Source: Termitomyces sp. T153
Taxonomy: Eukaryota > Basidiomycota > Agaricomycetes > Agaricales > Lyophyllaceae
Direction: 5' to 3'
Assembly (NCBI GenBank): GCA_018296165.2
Contig: JACKQL020000249.1
Span: 1 to 26,880, forward strand
Length of the DNA: 26,880 nt
Positions within the stretch are counted from its first letter, which is position 1, and every line of letters starts with the position of its first letter. The notes beneath the pieces are model-generated. The model was given only the letters and a program-made list of their open reading frames with translations. It was not told the DNA's origin and did no database searches. The translations under genes were made by a program, and so were the position numbers. Positions 18,303-26,880 of the stretch are shown here, piece by piece.

Positions 18303-19374
18303 TATCAGGTTCTGCTAACTATAGAGGCTCAGTTACACTGGTGAGTCCTTATTAGGTGGATGTGATGTCCTGTGCTTATAATCTAGTGCTGCAGAGGTGG
18401 CGCAAACAATAGGGACTTGTGAGAAGAAGCCATAGGAAGTGGTCTGAGCAAGTCTGGAGTGGTCCAGAGAAGTTTAAGGCTAAGTATGTCAAATGTTGGG
18501 CTTGGACAGGCATCAGGAACAAGTTCATAGGCATGTAAATAGATTGTAGGGTAAGCAGAGGCTTTGCAAACAATGGGAGTGGAGCCAGAGTTCAATAGAG
18601 AATCAATCAAGACTGATGGGTTCTGAAACCAAGTGAAGAGCAAGGTCCAGAGTTGTTATAGGAATGTTTGAAGATTGTAGCATGTGTGTGGAGTTTGTAA
18701 TGACATCAGAGATGGAAGGGACTTAGGGAAACAAAAGAAACAGAGACAGTCAAAACAAGATGAAGACAAGACAAGATGGAACTAAGGAAAGGAAATAGAT
18801 TTGAGACTAAAGAAATAGAGATAGAAACAAAGAAATATAAGACACAAGTAACCAGTTAATGCAATATCAAGACTTAGGTAATGGGCATGACTCTATGTCT
18901 TTATATACTAACTACTGGACCTTCTCTAGAGTTTGAGGTGGCAATGGCAGAGCTTGTTGGAGCTGTGTAAGGTGGACAGGTATCAGTTCTAATTGAGGGG
19001 TGGGCTGCAATGATATTCTGATGCAGATACAGCCCATTCCACAGTCATCAGGGGACTCTGAAGGGGGTTGCATAGTGTGTGGGGTTGGTCAAACAATGTG
19101 CATTAGAGTCAGGGATTGTGTTGGAGGAGCTCAAGGGCCTCATAAGCAAGAAGAGGAGCTGAGGAAGCCTATAGAGGATGCATTGTAATTTGCCAGGGGG
19201 TCATTGGAGTTTGCCAGAGAGTCATTGGAGTTTGCCAAGAAAGTGCTAGAGTTAGCCAGGGTGAGTGCTGTGGGTCAACAAAGGTCAAGGTGAGTTGAGA
19301 AAGCATTGGGGAGTGCTCTAGAGGAGTGGAGTGACTTGGGAGGAACTCTGGAGGTGCAGAAGCAGGTTGTGACA
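18303..19374 (-). mobile_element. 5' LTR of element A
   Basis: The 1,072-base LTR is colinear with 2393-3424. Its inner end reads TATCAGG (from TGTCAGG) and the outer end GTGACA is followed by the exact target copy gttgt. The region just inside the LTR (minus strand TAATATCAAGACTC) could be a decayed TGG-type primer-binding site, but this is weak. Confidence 0.9.
18899..18908 (-). promoter_or_regulatory. TATA-like box in element A 5' LTR
   Basis: GTATATAAAG on the minus strand, in the LTR that would drive transcription of A. It is identical in the two other family-2 LTRs. Confidence 0.55.
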
Positions 19375-19379
19375 GTTGT

Positions 19380-19646
19380 ATAGGTTGCAAGAGTGGTCAA
19401 GTGATGTACATTTGTGCTAGGAGAAGTGTCAAAGAGGCACAGGGGCCTTGTAAGCAAGAGGAGGAGCTGAGGAGGCCCACAGGAGATGTGTTGAAGTTTG
19501 CTAGAGGTTGTTGGGGTTTACTGAGGAAGTGTCAGAGTTGGCTAGAGTGGGTGCCATGGGTCAACAAAGGTTGGGGTGAGTTAAGGGCTCCAGAAAGGTG
19601 GGGTGTTCTGGGGGGAGGCCCAGAGGTGTGGGAGTGGGTCATGATA
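19380..19646 (-). mobile_element. Family-2 solo LTR, right part
   Basis: The sequence resumes exactly where 2392 stopped (ggttgt then ataggttgcaagagtggtc, matching ggttgtgtggggtgcagagttggtc in A's LTR) and runs to the terminus TCATGATA. The five bases after it, aaagg, pair with agagg at 1630. Confidence 0.88.
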
Positions 19647-19651
19647 AAAGG

Positions 19652-20230
19652 AGCATGATGTTGCTATTATCCTCCCCCCTTGTGCTGCAATCTGCTCTCT
19701 GGAATAGGGCATCTGGTTTTCCCATGCTCTGGCTAGGCTTGTAGTACAACAAGTTAAAGTTGGCGAGGTAGAGGGACCACTAGGCCTGTTGGCAATTGAG
19801 CTTCTTGGCTGTCTAGAAGTATTTGAGGTTCTTATAATCTGTTCAGACCTCAAACTTGTGCTGTGCACCTTTCAGGAAGTGCTGCCACTCCTCAAACAAT
19901 TTGATGATGGCTAGCATCTTCTTGTTATGGATCTCATAGTTCTGCTCCACTGTGTTTAGGCTCTTGGAGTAGAAGGCCACTAGATGCCACTTCCCATCCT
20001 CTGGGAATTGCTGTGAAAGAACAGCTCCAGTGGCAAAGTTGGAGCTATCAGCTTCCATCTAGAAGGGGGAGTTGTCATCCAAGAAGAGGAAAATGGGCCC
20101 AGAGGTCATGGTGCACTTGAGGGCATCAAAGGCTGCCTGCTCTGAAGGTTCCCAACTCCATGCAATGTCCTTTCCAGTGAGGTTTAATAGCAAACATGCA
20201 TAGTGTGAGAAGTCCTAGATAAATCTCCAG
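19652..20230 (-). pseudogene. Element C RNase H
   Basis: The minus strand reads EADSSNFATGAVLSQQFPEDGKW, YEIHNKKMLAIIKLFEEW, HFLKGAQHKFEV*TDYKNLKYF and the linker toward the integrase. The second acidic residue is Lys (NKKML; B has NKEML). The frame breaks at 19651, where the solo LTR is inserted. Confidence 0.87.
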
Positions 20231-20239
20231 TAGAAGTTT

Positions 20240-20910
20240 ACAAAGCTGAGGAATGCCTGCACCTCCTTCTTGTTCTTGGGCTCTGGCTACTCTGCCACAC
20301 CTGCTATCTTTACTGAGTCCATTTCTGTGGCTCTGTACAAGATGATCAGGCCAAGATACTTGATCAGAGTCTGTTTGAACTCATACTTCTCTAGTTTGAG
20401 GTAGAGCTGGTGCTGGTGGAGGTGTTTCAAGACAAGATGAGTGATCTAATGGTGTTCTTCCAGTATTTTGGTGTAGATGAGGATGTTGTCAAGGTACACA
20501 CACATTATACCCTCTGCAATGAGGTCCTGAAAGATGTTGTTTATCATTATCTGGAAAGTGGTGGAGCTGTTGGTGAGTCCAAAGAACATAACAAGCAGTT
20601 TGAACAATCCCTGGTTGGTCTAGAAGGCAGCCTTCCATTTGTCTCCTTCTTAGATGCATATATTGTTATGGCCCCACCAGATGTCCAGTTTAGTGAATTA
20701 TTGCACACTCCAGAGGTTGTTGATGAGCTTGGAGATGAGGGGGAGGGGGTAGTGGCTCTTTACCATCATGGCATTGAGAACCCAATAATCCTGAACTAGT
20801 CAGAGCAAGCCATCCTTCTTCTTGATGAAGAAGACCCAAGAAGCCATCAGAGACTTGGAAGGGTGAATGCAACTGGAGTCCAGGTTCTCTTGCAGAAAGG
20901 CATCAAGCTC
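20240..20910 (-). pseudogene. Element C reverse transcriptase
   Basis: The minus strand shows a short FFIKKKDG-type segment, FTKLDIW..., LVMFFGLTNSSTTFQIMIN, and CVYLDNILIYTKILEEHH. The catalytic motif is YLDN (20485-20496), as in A and B. It aligns with B along its full length. Confidence 0.88.
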
Positions 20911-21770
20911 ATCCTGCTCCTTAGGCACTAGTGAGTAGACCTTACAGCTAGAAGGTGTGGAATTCATCAGCAATTCAATGGCATGGTCTCACCTCTTGTG
21001 CTCCAGAAGCAAGTTAAATGAGGCTTTAGAGAACACATAACACATAGAGGTAGGGGGGTACAACATCTCAGAACTTTTGTGGCACAGTGTTAGCAGCAAA
21101 CACCTGGGCCAGCTGCTGGGATGTGGTCTGGCTAGTCCAGATTTCTGCAACTAAGAGTGGCGGGTATATGGTAGTAGCATAGATTTGGTTCTCCACTTCT
21201 ACTGCTTTGTCCAGGAGCTCTGGCTCATGTACACTACCAAACTCCTCTTCATGCTCCTCTTTTGGGGCTCTGCCACTGCTCTGGTCATCCTTGTAGAGGG
21301 CCTCTTTACAAGGGAATGCTATTGGCAAGGAATCTAGGAGGTTCAGATCAGCAAAGATTAGGAGCCCAGCACAACATGTGTAGATGGCTATGTGCTCTCT
21401 AACTCAAGCCCAGCATTCTTCTCTATTCTTGGTGGCACAGGCAAAGCACTTCTGAGAGCACCTGCTCATGATTACCTCTCTCTTGGTCCAATCTACCTCA
21501 GAGTTGTGCTCATGGAGTCATGTGAAACTAAGAATTATATCCTGCCTACCCAAGCTAGTGATGGTGAAAACGGTATACTCCACATGATTCCAATAGCAGA
21601 GGACCAGGTTGACCATGGAGCTGATGGTGCCTGCTTCATTTGGTGTTCCATCAATGTTGTAGACTGGAATCAGCTTGGAGAGGGGCTGCATAGTCAAACT
21701 GTAGTGTTTGACAAACTCTGAATCCAAAAACAGTCCTGTTCCTCTACTATCAGAAGAGCTGTGACTCTGC
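20911..21770 (-). pseudogene. Element C protease and linker
   Basis: The minus strand gives LFLDSEFVKHYSLTMQPLSKLIPVYNIDG, AGTISSMVNLVLCYWNHVEY and ITSLGRQDIILSFT, then the linker with NQIYATTIYPPLLVAEI and LAQVFAANTVPQKF. The active site just upstream of LFLDS (about 21745) reads in two frames: compared with B, one base is missing within the DSGAT codons. Confidence 0.85.
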
Positions 21771-23250
21771 AGGCTTCTTGGGTGTCCATAGTCTCTATCT
21801 CAACATCAAGGTGCAAGGAGTTGGCAGATGAGCTGAAAGCTATCATGTACTGTTGGGGCATTTGATGTGCCCAGGCAAAGCTGTGCCAGCAGACCCTAGG
21901 AGGTGTTGGAGAGCTCAGCAGGGGCTCTGGAGTTGGTATTTGTACATCTAAAGGAGAACATTGAAGTTCTTCTGTTTTAGAATGAAGAACATTAGAAAAG
22001 GCAATTTCATTTTCTATCAACAGACATGTGAACTTGTTAGCACCCAGTAATGGAGGCATACACCTCATCTGTCACTCAACTAAAAATCCTCCTCTAGCTC
22101 TGGGGGTGACATACACATACTGATCTCCTTCAAAGTCAACACCAGTATAGGCTTGTCTGGTGACAGAGCTCTGGCAGCATCCTTCATAGCCAGCAGCTAC
22201 AGGAGGAGTTCCTCCTGCTCTGCCATAGAAAGGTAACACACCTTCAGGCCCAAGGGGCAGTGCTATGCAAAGTGCCCAGGCTTCTGGCATTTCCAGCACA
22301 GCAGCAGCATAGCATAGAGCTGTCTGGTGGTATTCACATCCATGGGAATACCTGATGGCAGGGGGCATGTTGTGGGAATGGCTAGAGTAAGGGCTGGCAT
22401 TGGGTGAGCAGGTACAGGGTGGCAGAAATTAATAATCAAAGCAGGACACATCATAGAATGTGGGTGGCAAAGCTCCCTCCAAATCTCTATGAGTTGCTAC
22501 TGGTCCTGGGCCACCTTGTACCATGATGCAATCTTTTCATTGTCTGGGCAACCCTCCATAAGATTGTCAATGTGTTCTACTAGCACATGGTGCAGGCCAT
22601 TCCAAAAGGTGAGGCATAATTGAAGGCTGTCAGAGTAGGCAGCTTGCTTGACCAGAGCCTGGAATGAGTCAATGTACATATCCAATATACACTTTCCTTG
22701 CCCATATTGCTCTCTATTTTGTAGTGTTAATGCCATGGTCTTGGTGGAGTCTAGTAGGAACCAGGGTAACAGAAGACTCATAGCATGTAGGTGGAGGCAT
22801 ATCCGGTCTTCATGTATGACAGTACCTAGGCTATTTTTAATGTGTCAGAGTCAAAGGCATCCCTACTAAGGTGGATGTAGGTGATGCAGGATCGAAGGAA
22901 TTGTTCCCCACTAGAGTGGGTACCATTGTACACACGGTGGTGCAGAGCATGGGATCTATAGCCAGAGAGTTACTGGAGCTGTGGGAACAGGTGCAGATGC
23001 AGTCAGGGCTGGTTCTACAGCCAGGAGAGGTGTAGAGGTAGGAGTTAGGCATTTGAGCAGTGCCTAGAGTGACTGGGAGATAAAATCTGTGGTTTGGCAG
23101 AGAGTGGAGAGTTTGGTTATATAGTGGGTGAGAGATAATTGTGTTAATTGCACCTGGATTTCTAGGTGTAGCAGACAGGTCCAGGCTTTGTTCTTCAGGG
23201 CTGGAGCCTCTGAGGGTGTGTCTGGGTTGGCAAGCTGAGACACAGAACTA
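21771..23250 (-). pseudogene. Element C Gag
   Basis: The expected start ATGTCTCAG (B) reads GTGTCTCAG here at about 23244, so the start codon is lost. The minus strand carries LLHLEIQVQLTQLSLTHYI, the capsid region (LTLQNREQYGQGKCILDMYI, YSDSLQLCLTFWNGLHH, VEHIDNLMEGCPDNEKI) and a knuckle at 22257-22298 (CWKCQKPGHFA*HC, one stop within it). Then comes the linker MRCMPPLLGANKFTCLLIENE toward the protease. Confidence 0.85.
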
Positions 23251-23336
23251 TGCAGTGCTTGATCCTGGTGGGAAAGCAACAGATAGCAGCTCAGAAGTTC
23301 CTTGCAGCTATGAGGGGCTTCTAGACCAGTTTTAGG

Positions 23337-23347
23337 AGACTTGTTCT
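23337..23347 (-). promoter_or_regulatory. Putative self-priming primer-binding site of element C
   Basis: Identical AGAACAAGTCT 11-mer, two bases inside the 5' LTR. The LTR contains AAACTTGTTCT at 23477-23487 (element sense), complementary at 10 of 11 positions. Confidence 0.55.
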
Positions 23348-23349
23348 GC

Positions 23350-23719
23350 TGTAAGGGCAACCTCCAGGGCAGCAGATTGTAGTCACACAGCTAGCAGAGG
23401 GGAATCCAAAGTATATTAGCAGGAGTAGATGACGATACAATCAGTAATTAATCACCTAGCAGAGGGAAATTCAAAGAGAACAAGTTTAAGGATCCCTACT
23501 GCTTGGTGCAATGCATTAGCAGGCAGTGGAGGCATGGGAACTACTGTACAGAAGGCCAGAGCTAATCCTAACCCTAGGACAATGATAAGTGAGGTGATAC
23601 AGAGAACTCCACAGTTCTCCAGAGATCTTCAGAGTTGTGGAATGAGCCCTGGAGATGTCAAACAAGCTATAGAGGTGCTGGAATAGGTTGCAGAGGTTGG
23701 AAATGGAAGTCTCCTGACA
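23350..23719 (-). mobile_element. 5' LTR of element C
   Basis: A 370-base LTR from TGTAAGGG to CCTGACA (plus-strand order). It is the longest of the three family-1 LTR copies on this strand and aligns with both LTRs of B. Confidence 0.88.
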
Positions 23720-24019
23720 AACACAATTCCACTACAGCAGAGAACTGTGTTTGGTTCAGTGACAATGCAGTATGAGATGTGTAATGTAAAAGTACAAAGT
23801 GTCAATGCAGTACCAAGGTCAAAAATACAAATAAGGTAGTAACATTGGCAGTCACAGGAGTCAAACCTGCAGCTGCCACATAACATTGATACAAAGTGAC
23901 AACACAGTACCAATACACTATATTGCTATTGTAATCCTGTCATATTTACTATATGATAAACAAAAATGCCATGTACTTCCTCTATGAAGAATGAAAAAAC
24001 CATATTCCACAATGATTAT
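23720..24019. other. Intergenic segment between head-to-head elements C and D
   Basis: About 300 bases with no CG dinucleotide and no coding signal. It contains the tRNA-like relic at 23846-23927. With 1-912 it is the only DNA in the window not accounted for by LTR elements. Confidence 0.6.
23846..23927 (-). tRNA. tRNA-like relic or tRNA-derived SINE fragment
   Basis: The minus strand (82 bases) ends with a good T arm: stem GCAGG/CCTGT around loop TTTGACT, giving a B-box-like GGTTTGACTCC, then acceptor strand GACTGCC plus A. The first seven bases AGCAATA match the needed GGCAGTC at four positions, two of the differences being G-to-A. TAGTGTATTGGT resembles an A box. I cannot fold a convincing anticodon arm, so no isotype is given. 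It may be a decayed gene with a long variable arm or a Pol III-derived SINE head. Confidence 0.35.
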
Positions 24020-24576
24020 TGTCAGGGAATGTCCCATTCCCCCTCTATCATGTTCTCCCTCCTTATGGCTTTTCTTTATTCTCCTTTGCTTTTCCTATCT
24101 GCTGGTCCTAGTTCTAGCCCTCAGGCTGCACTAATTCTCTGTTTGTAATTCTAACAAGTGTTGCCCCTTCTATATGGCCTCTTACCAGACCCCTGGATTG
24201 TTTTCTGCATTCCAAGCCTACCACTCATTGTAGGCCTCCTATCCTTGAAACACAGGTACTTTCAACTAAGGGCTATCTTTTGGTTATATTTGCACATAGT
24301 CACATGCAGGGAGTCTGGAGATCAAGGCCAATTAGAATGGATTTCCACTTTTTGATTGGACTCTGAATTTGGTTGTTGTTGGGTGTTTCTTCCAGAAGCT
24401 TTAGAGTAAATTTTTAAAACACTAGCATTGGGGATCTTTAAACTTGTTCTCTTTGGATCTCCCTCTGCCAGGTGAGTAGCTAGAACTCTAGAACTTCTTG
24501 TAGATACTGAATAGACTTTGGATCTCTCTCTGCCAGTTGTGTGATTAAGCCACAGCCTCCAGAGGTTGCCCTTACA
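24020..24576 (+). mobile_element. 5' LTR of element D
   Basis: It begins TGTCAGGG and ends GTTGCCCTTACA, exactly the termini of the B and C LTRs in element sense. The last ~140 bases (from GGGATCTTTAAACTTG at about 24431) match the B/C LTRs. The first ~410 do not align with them, so D is a subfamily with a different U3. The 557-base length also differs (330-370 in B and C). Confidence 0.85.
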
Positions 24577-24578
24577 GC

Positions 24579-24589
24579 AGAACAAGTCT
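24579..24589 (+). promoter_or_regulatory. Putative self-priming primer-binding site of element D
   Basis: AGAACAAGTCT, two bases after the LTR end TTACA. The complementary AAACTTGTTCT lies at 24440-24450 within the LTR, about 30 bases after an AT-rich stretch (taaatttttaaaac) that could act as a TATA box. Confidence 0.55.
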
Positions 24590-24696
24590 CTAGATTTGGT
24601 CTGGGAGCCCTCTTTTTGATTGCCTGAGTTTCTACTTGGTTCCTTAAAAGGCTTCTCCTCTACCAGTGTCTTAGTGCCCCCTATGCTCCTTCTATG

Positions 24697-25440
24697 ACCC
24701 AATCAACTCCTTCAGCACCTCCTCCTGATGCTTCAAGCCCCCAGGATAATGCCTGGAGTCATTTGCTGTCTCTGGAGACACAGGTCTGACTTACACAAGC
24801 CTCCCTTACCTTCCACACCATTGAACTCTCTGGACTTTGTCAAACCACTGAAGCAGTGTTTCTCTTCCTCTAGGCCCTCCTAAAATGTTTCTCCCTCACT
24901 CCTACTCCTCTACCTGGACCCCCCACAGCTGCAGCAAGGTTCTCTTCTGCACCTAGCTCAGGGTTTCCAGCACCCTGCTCCAAACTTCCTTGCCCTGCAC
25001 TCCCTAACATATTTGATGAGGACTATAGAGTCGGAGAATGCTTCCTCTAGTCTTGCATCACTTATATCCAGCTGAGCAGTGAAGCCTTCACCTCTGATGC
25101 CTTGAAAATTGCCTAGGTTCTCTCCTGCATGAAGGCAGGCCAAGCCTCAACCTACATACTGTGCATTTTTTGATGCCTAGGAGGAGTTGAAAGTTTCTTT
25201 GGCTGGATGGAGTTTGAGAAGGAGTTCTGAGCTGAGTTCTTTCCCCTTGACCCTGCCAAGACAGCAGCTCTTTTCCTTCAAGACCAAATCCAGTATAGTC
25301 AAGGAAAGTGGTTACTGGACAAGTACATTGACTCTTTCTATGACTTAGTTGAACAGGCTGTCTATCAGATGGTCTGCAACTCTGCCTCACCTTTTGTGAC
25401 AGACTCCACCAAGGGCAATGAATGAACTGTGTGCCACCAT
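24697..25440 (+). pseudogene. Element D Gag, internally deleted
   Basis: The likely start is ATGACCCAATCAACT at 24697 (MTQSTPSAPPPDASSPQD), then WSHLLSLETQV, a Pro-rich linker, the capsid region (LPNIFDEDYRVGECFL, CITYIQLSSEAFTSDALKIA, AEFFPLDPAKTAALFL, QYSQGKWLLDKYIDSFYDLVEQA) and DGLQLCLTFCDRLHQ. At about 25420 it jumps to the segment CVPPLPSANLF, which in C follows the zinc knuckle. Compared with C about 500 bases are gone, including the CCHC motif. Stops are frequent. Confidence 0.85.
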
Positions 25441-26300
25441 TGCCTAGTGCTAATCTTTTTGCTTCCCTGTCCATAGAATCAAATATATCCATTGCTGCTC
25501 TTGATACTATGCCTAAAAGGATAAGCCCCTCCTCAGATGTACAAACTCCTTCTCCAGTTCAAGTCCTTGCTGAAAACACACCTTCTAACTCATACCTCCA
25601 GATTCTTGCATAGGAATGCTGTCTCCTCCATTATTACATTGTTGCATCCACCCCTTCCACCAACTCTCTGAAGCTCCAGGTAGAAATTGAGACAATAGAT
25701 ACCCAGCAGACCCAAAGTGTGGTTGTCCTGCTTGACAGCAGCACAACAGGCCTCTTCCTTGACACAGACTATGTGCAATGACATTGTCTTACTACTCACC
25801 TCCTAGCCTGTCCTATCCCTATGTACAATGTTGATGGCATGCTCAATGAAGCTGGCTCTATTTGCTTAGTAGTGGATCTGGTTCTCCATTACAAAAACCA
25901 CTTTGAGCAAGCCACTTTTACCATCACTAGTCTGGAGAAACAAGACATGATCTTGGAGTTCACCTGGCTATGTGAACACAACCCTGAGATTAACTGGACA
26001 AGGGGTGAGGTAAAGATGAGCTGCTGCCCTTGTTGTTGCACAACTTGTGCTAAAGAAGCCTATAAGGAACATAGAGCAAGGATTCATAAGTATGCTGCCA
26101 TATGCACATGCTGTACAGAGCATCTCCCTTATGCTGATCTTGACTTTCTGAATCCTCCCCCTCTTTGGCATTCCCTCATAGAGAGGCCTTTTATAAGGAT
26201 GTCTAAGGTGCCAGGTGTAAACCTCAAGAGGAAGAGGAAGGCAAAGGAGAATCCACCAGTGCTCCAGACCCAGAGTCTCCAGACAAAACTATTGAGGTAG
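25441..26300 (+). pseudogene. Element D protease and linker
   Basis: After a low-complexity linker, the sequence reads VVVLLDSSTTGLFLDTDYVQ (active site with Ser for Gly, about 25733-25747), MYNVDGMLNEAGSICLVVDL, ITSLEKQDMILEFTWLCEHNPEINW, a Cys-rich stretch (CCPCCCTTC, about 26030), EAYKEHRARIHKYAAICTCC, and the basic KRKRKAKE. It matches the protease of B and C. Confidence 0.85.
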
Positions 26301-26880
26301 GTGATAGGATCTATGCTACAACCCTCTGCTCCCCTCCTACAGTGGCAGAGATTTGAGCCAGTTAGACCACTTCTCAATGTCTGACCAAAGCATTTGTGGC
26401 AAACTCTCAGCCCAAGCCTTTTCATAGCACAGTTCCTGATCATCTCCATAATTTTGAGAATATATTCTTCAAGGCATCCTTCAACTCACTCCCAGAGCAA
26501 ACGCAGTGGAATCATGCAATTGAGCTGATACCAGATGCCAAACCTTCCAGCTGCAAAGTCTATCCTCTTGTGCCCTGTGAGCTAGATGAGCTGAATGTGT
26601 TCCTACAAGAGATTTCTAGTTCTCAATGAATACAATCCTCTAAGTTCCCAATGGCCTCTCTAGTCTTTTTTATTGAGAAGAAGGATGCGTCTCTTCATCT
26701 GGTTCAGGACTATCAAGTCTTGAATGCAATGACAGTAAAGAGTTGCTATCCTTTGCCACTCATCTCAGAACTTGTCAACAACCCTCAAGATGCATGCTAC
26801 TTCACCAAGTTGGACATCCATTGGGGCTACAACAATATGTGCATTAAGGAGGAAGATGAGTGGAAGGCAGCATTCCAAAC
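26301..26880 (+). pseudogene. Element D reverse transcriptase, N-terminal part, cut by window end
   Basis: It reads VPDHLHNFENIFFKASFNSLPEQTQWNHAIELI, SSCKVYPLVPCELDELNVFL, then MASLVFFIEKKDASLHLVQDYQVLNAM, CYPLPLISELVNN, YFTKLDIHWGYNNMCIKEEDEWKAAFQT. The window ends before the catalytic YLDD motif. A TGA after 26627 interrupts the frame. Confidence 0.88.

Larger units (their letters stand above)
2393..19374 (-). mobile_element. Element A: full-length family-2 Ty3/gypsy chromovirus, interrupted by element B
   Basis: This minus-strand LTR retrotransposon is about 10.9 kb long once B (9527-15598) and one target copy are removed. It has two LTRs of ~1.03-1.07 kb and an exact gttgt target duplication. 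Order along the minus strand: 5' LTR, Gag (18270 to ~15700), protease 1 (15700-15604 continued at 9526), protease 2 (~9180-8850), RT, RNase H, integrase, chromodomain (~5530), then an opposite-strand accessory gene (3635-5294), polypurine tract and 3' LTR. All frames carry stops. It inserted into a solo LTR of its own family, and B later inserted into its protease region. Confidence 0.92.
19647..23719 (-). mobile_element. Element C, proximal part: family-1 Ty3/gypsy element
   Basis: This is the minus-strand 5' part of an element homologous to B: 5' LTR (23350-23719), Gag, protease, RT, RNase H and the start of the RNase H-integrase linker. It ends abruptly at the solo LTR and continues at 1634. 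The base right after the 5' LTR begins aacac, but the matching target copy would lie beyond the lost 3' end. Being the target of the solo LTR, which was the target of A, it is the oldest element of the nest. Confidence 0.9.
24020..26880 (+). mobile_element. Element D: family-1-related Ty3/gypsy element, truncated by window end
   Basis: This plus-strand element stands head to head with C: 5' LTR, putative self-priming site, Gag with an internal deletion, protease, linker, and RT up to the window end. Only three CG dinucleotides were seen in its 2.9 kb. The 3' half is outside the window, so its target duplication cannot be checked. Confidence 0.9.

Noticed and set aside
19380..19646. Internal tandem duplication within A's 5' LTR
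   Set aside because: First read as a duplicated LTR end. It is better explained as the right part of the solo LTR because the gttgt duplication and continuity with 2392 fit exactly.
1..26880. CRISPR arrays, bacterial operons, ribosome binding sites, riboswitches
   Set aside because: None seen. Introns, LTR elements and CpG decay identify the DNA as eukaryotic.

Overview
The window is a fungal transposon graveyard. I find no intact host gene. The Ty3/gypsy chromovirus pol sequences, two 50-base introns (GTGAGT...CTAAC...ACAG and GTAAGT...CTGAT...CCAG) and the element types suggest a basidiomycete, probably an Agaricomycete. That is inference from family resemblance; no species is claimed. CG dinucleotides are almost absent (none in the first 3,376 bases), and most in-frame stops and Arg losses fit C-to-T decay of methylated CpG. 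All element genes are therefore pseudogenes. Layout: 1-912 is unassigned, AT-rich DNA. 913 to about 1020 is a fragment related to the family-2 LTR. About 1200-1634 and 19647-23719 are the two halves of one minus-strand element, C (family 1), split in its pol gene. The split is caused by a family-2 solo LTR (1635-2392 plus 19380-19646, target duplication agagg/aaagg). That solo LTR was itself split by a full-length minus-strand family-2 element, A (2393-19374, target duplication gttgt/gttgt). Element A was then split in its protease region by a full-length minus-strand family-1 element, B (9527-15598, target duplication attgg/attag). At all three joins, removing the insert restores homology or reading frame, so the order C, then solo LTR, then A, then B is readable from the sequence. 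After C comes about 300 bases with a tRNA-like relic (23846-23927), then a plus-strand family-1 relative, D (24020 to the window end), truncated by the window in its reverse transcriptase. Functional logic: B, C and D encode Gag (CCHC knuckle), protease, RT, RNase H, and where present integrase and a chromodomain. They carry an 11-base sequence just inside the 5' LTR that is complementary to a conserved block within their own LTR, as expected for Tf1-type self-priming. A encodes Gag, two tandem retropepsin-like domains, RT, RNase H, integrase and a chromodomain. Between pol and its 3' LTR it also carries an oppositely oriented, spliced accessory gene (3635-5294, plus strand; two introns) with a Ser-rich N-terminus, a cysteine cluster and a coiled-coil region. 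This antisense accessory gene is the most interesting item in the window.
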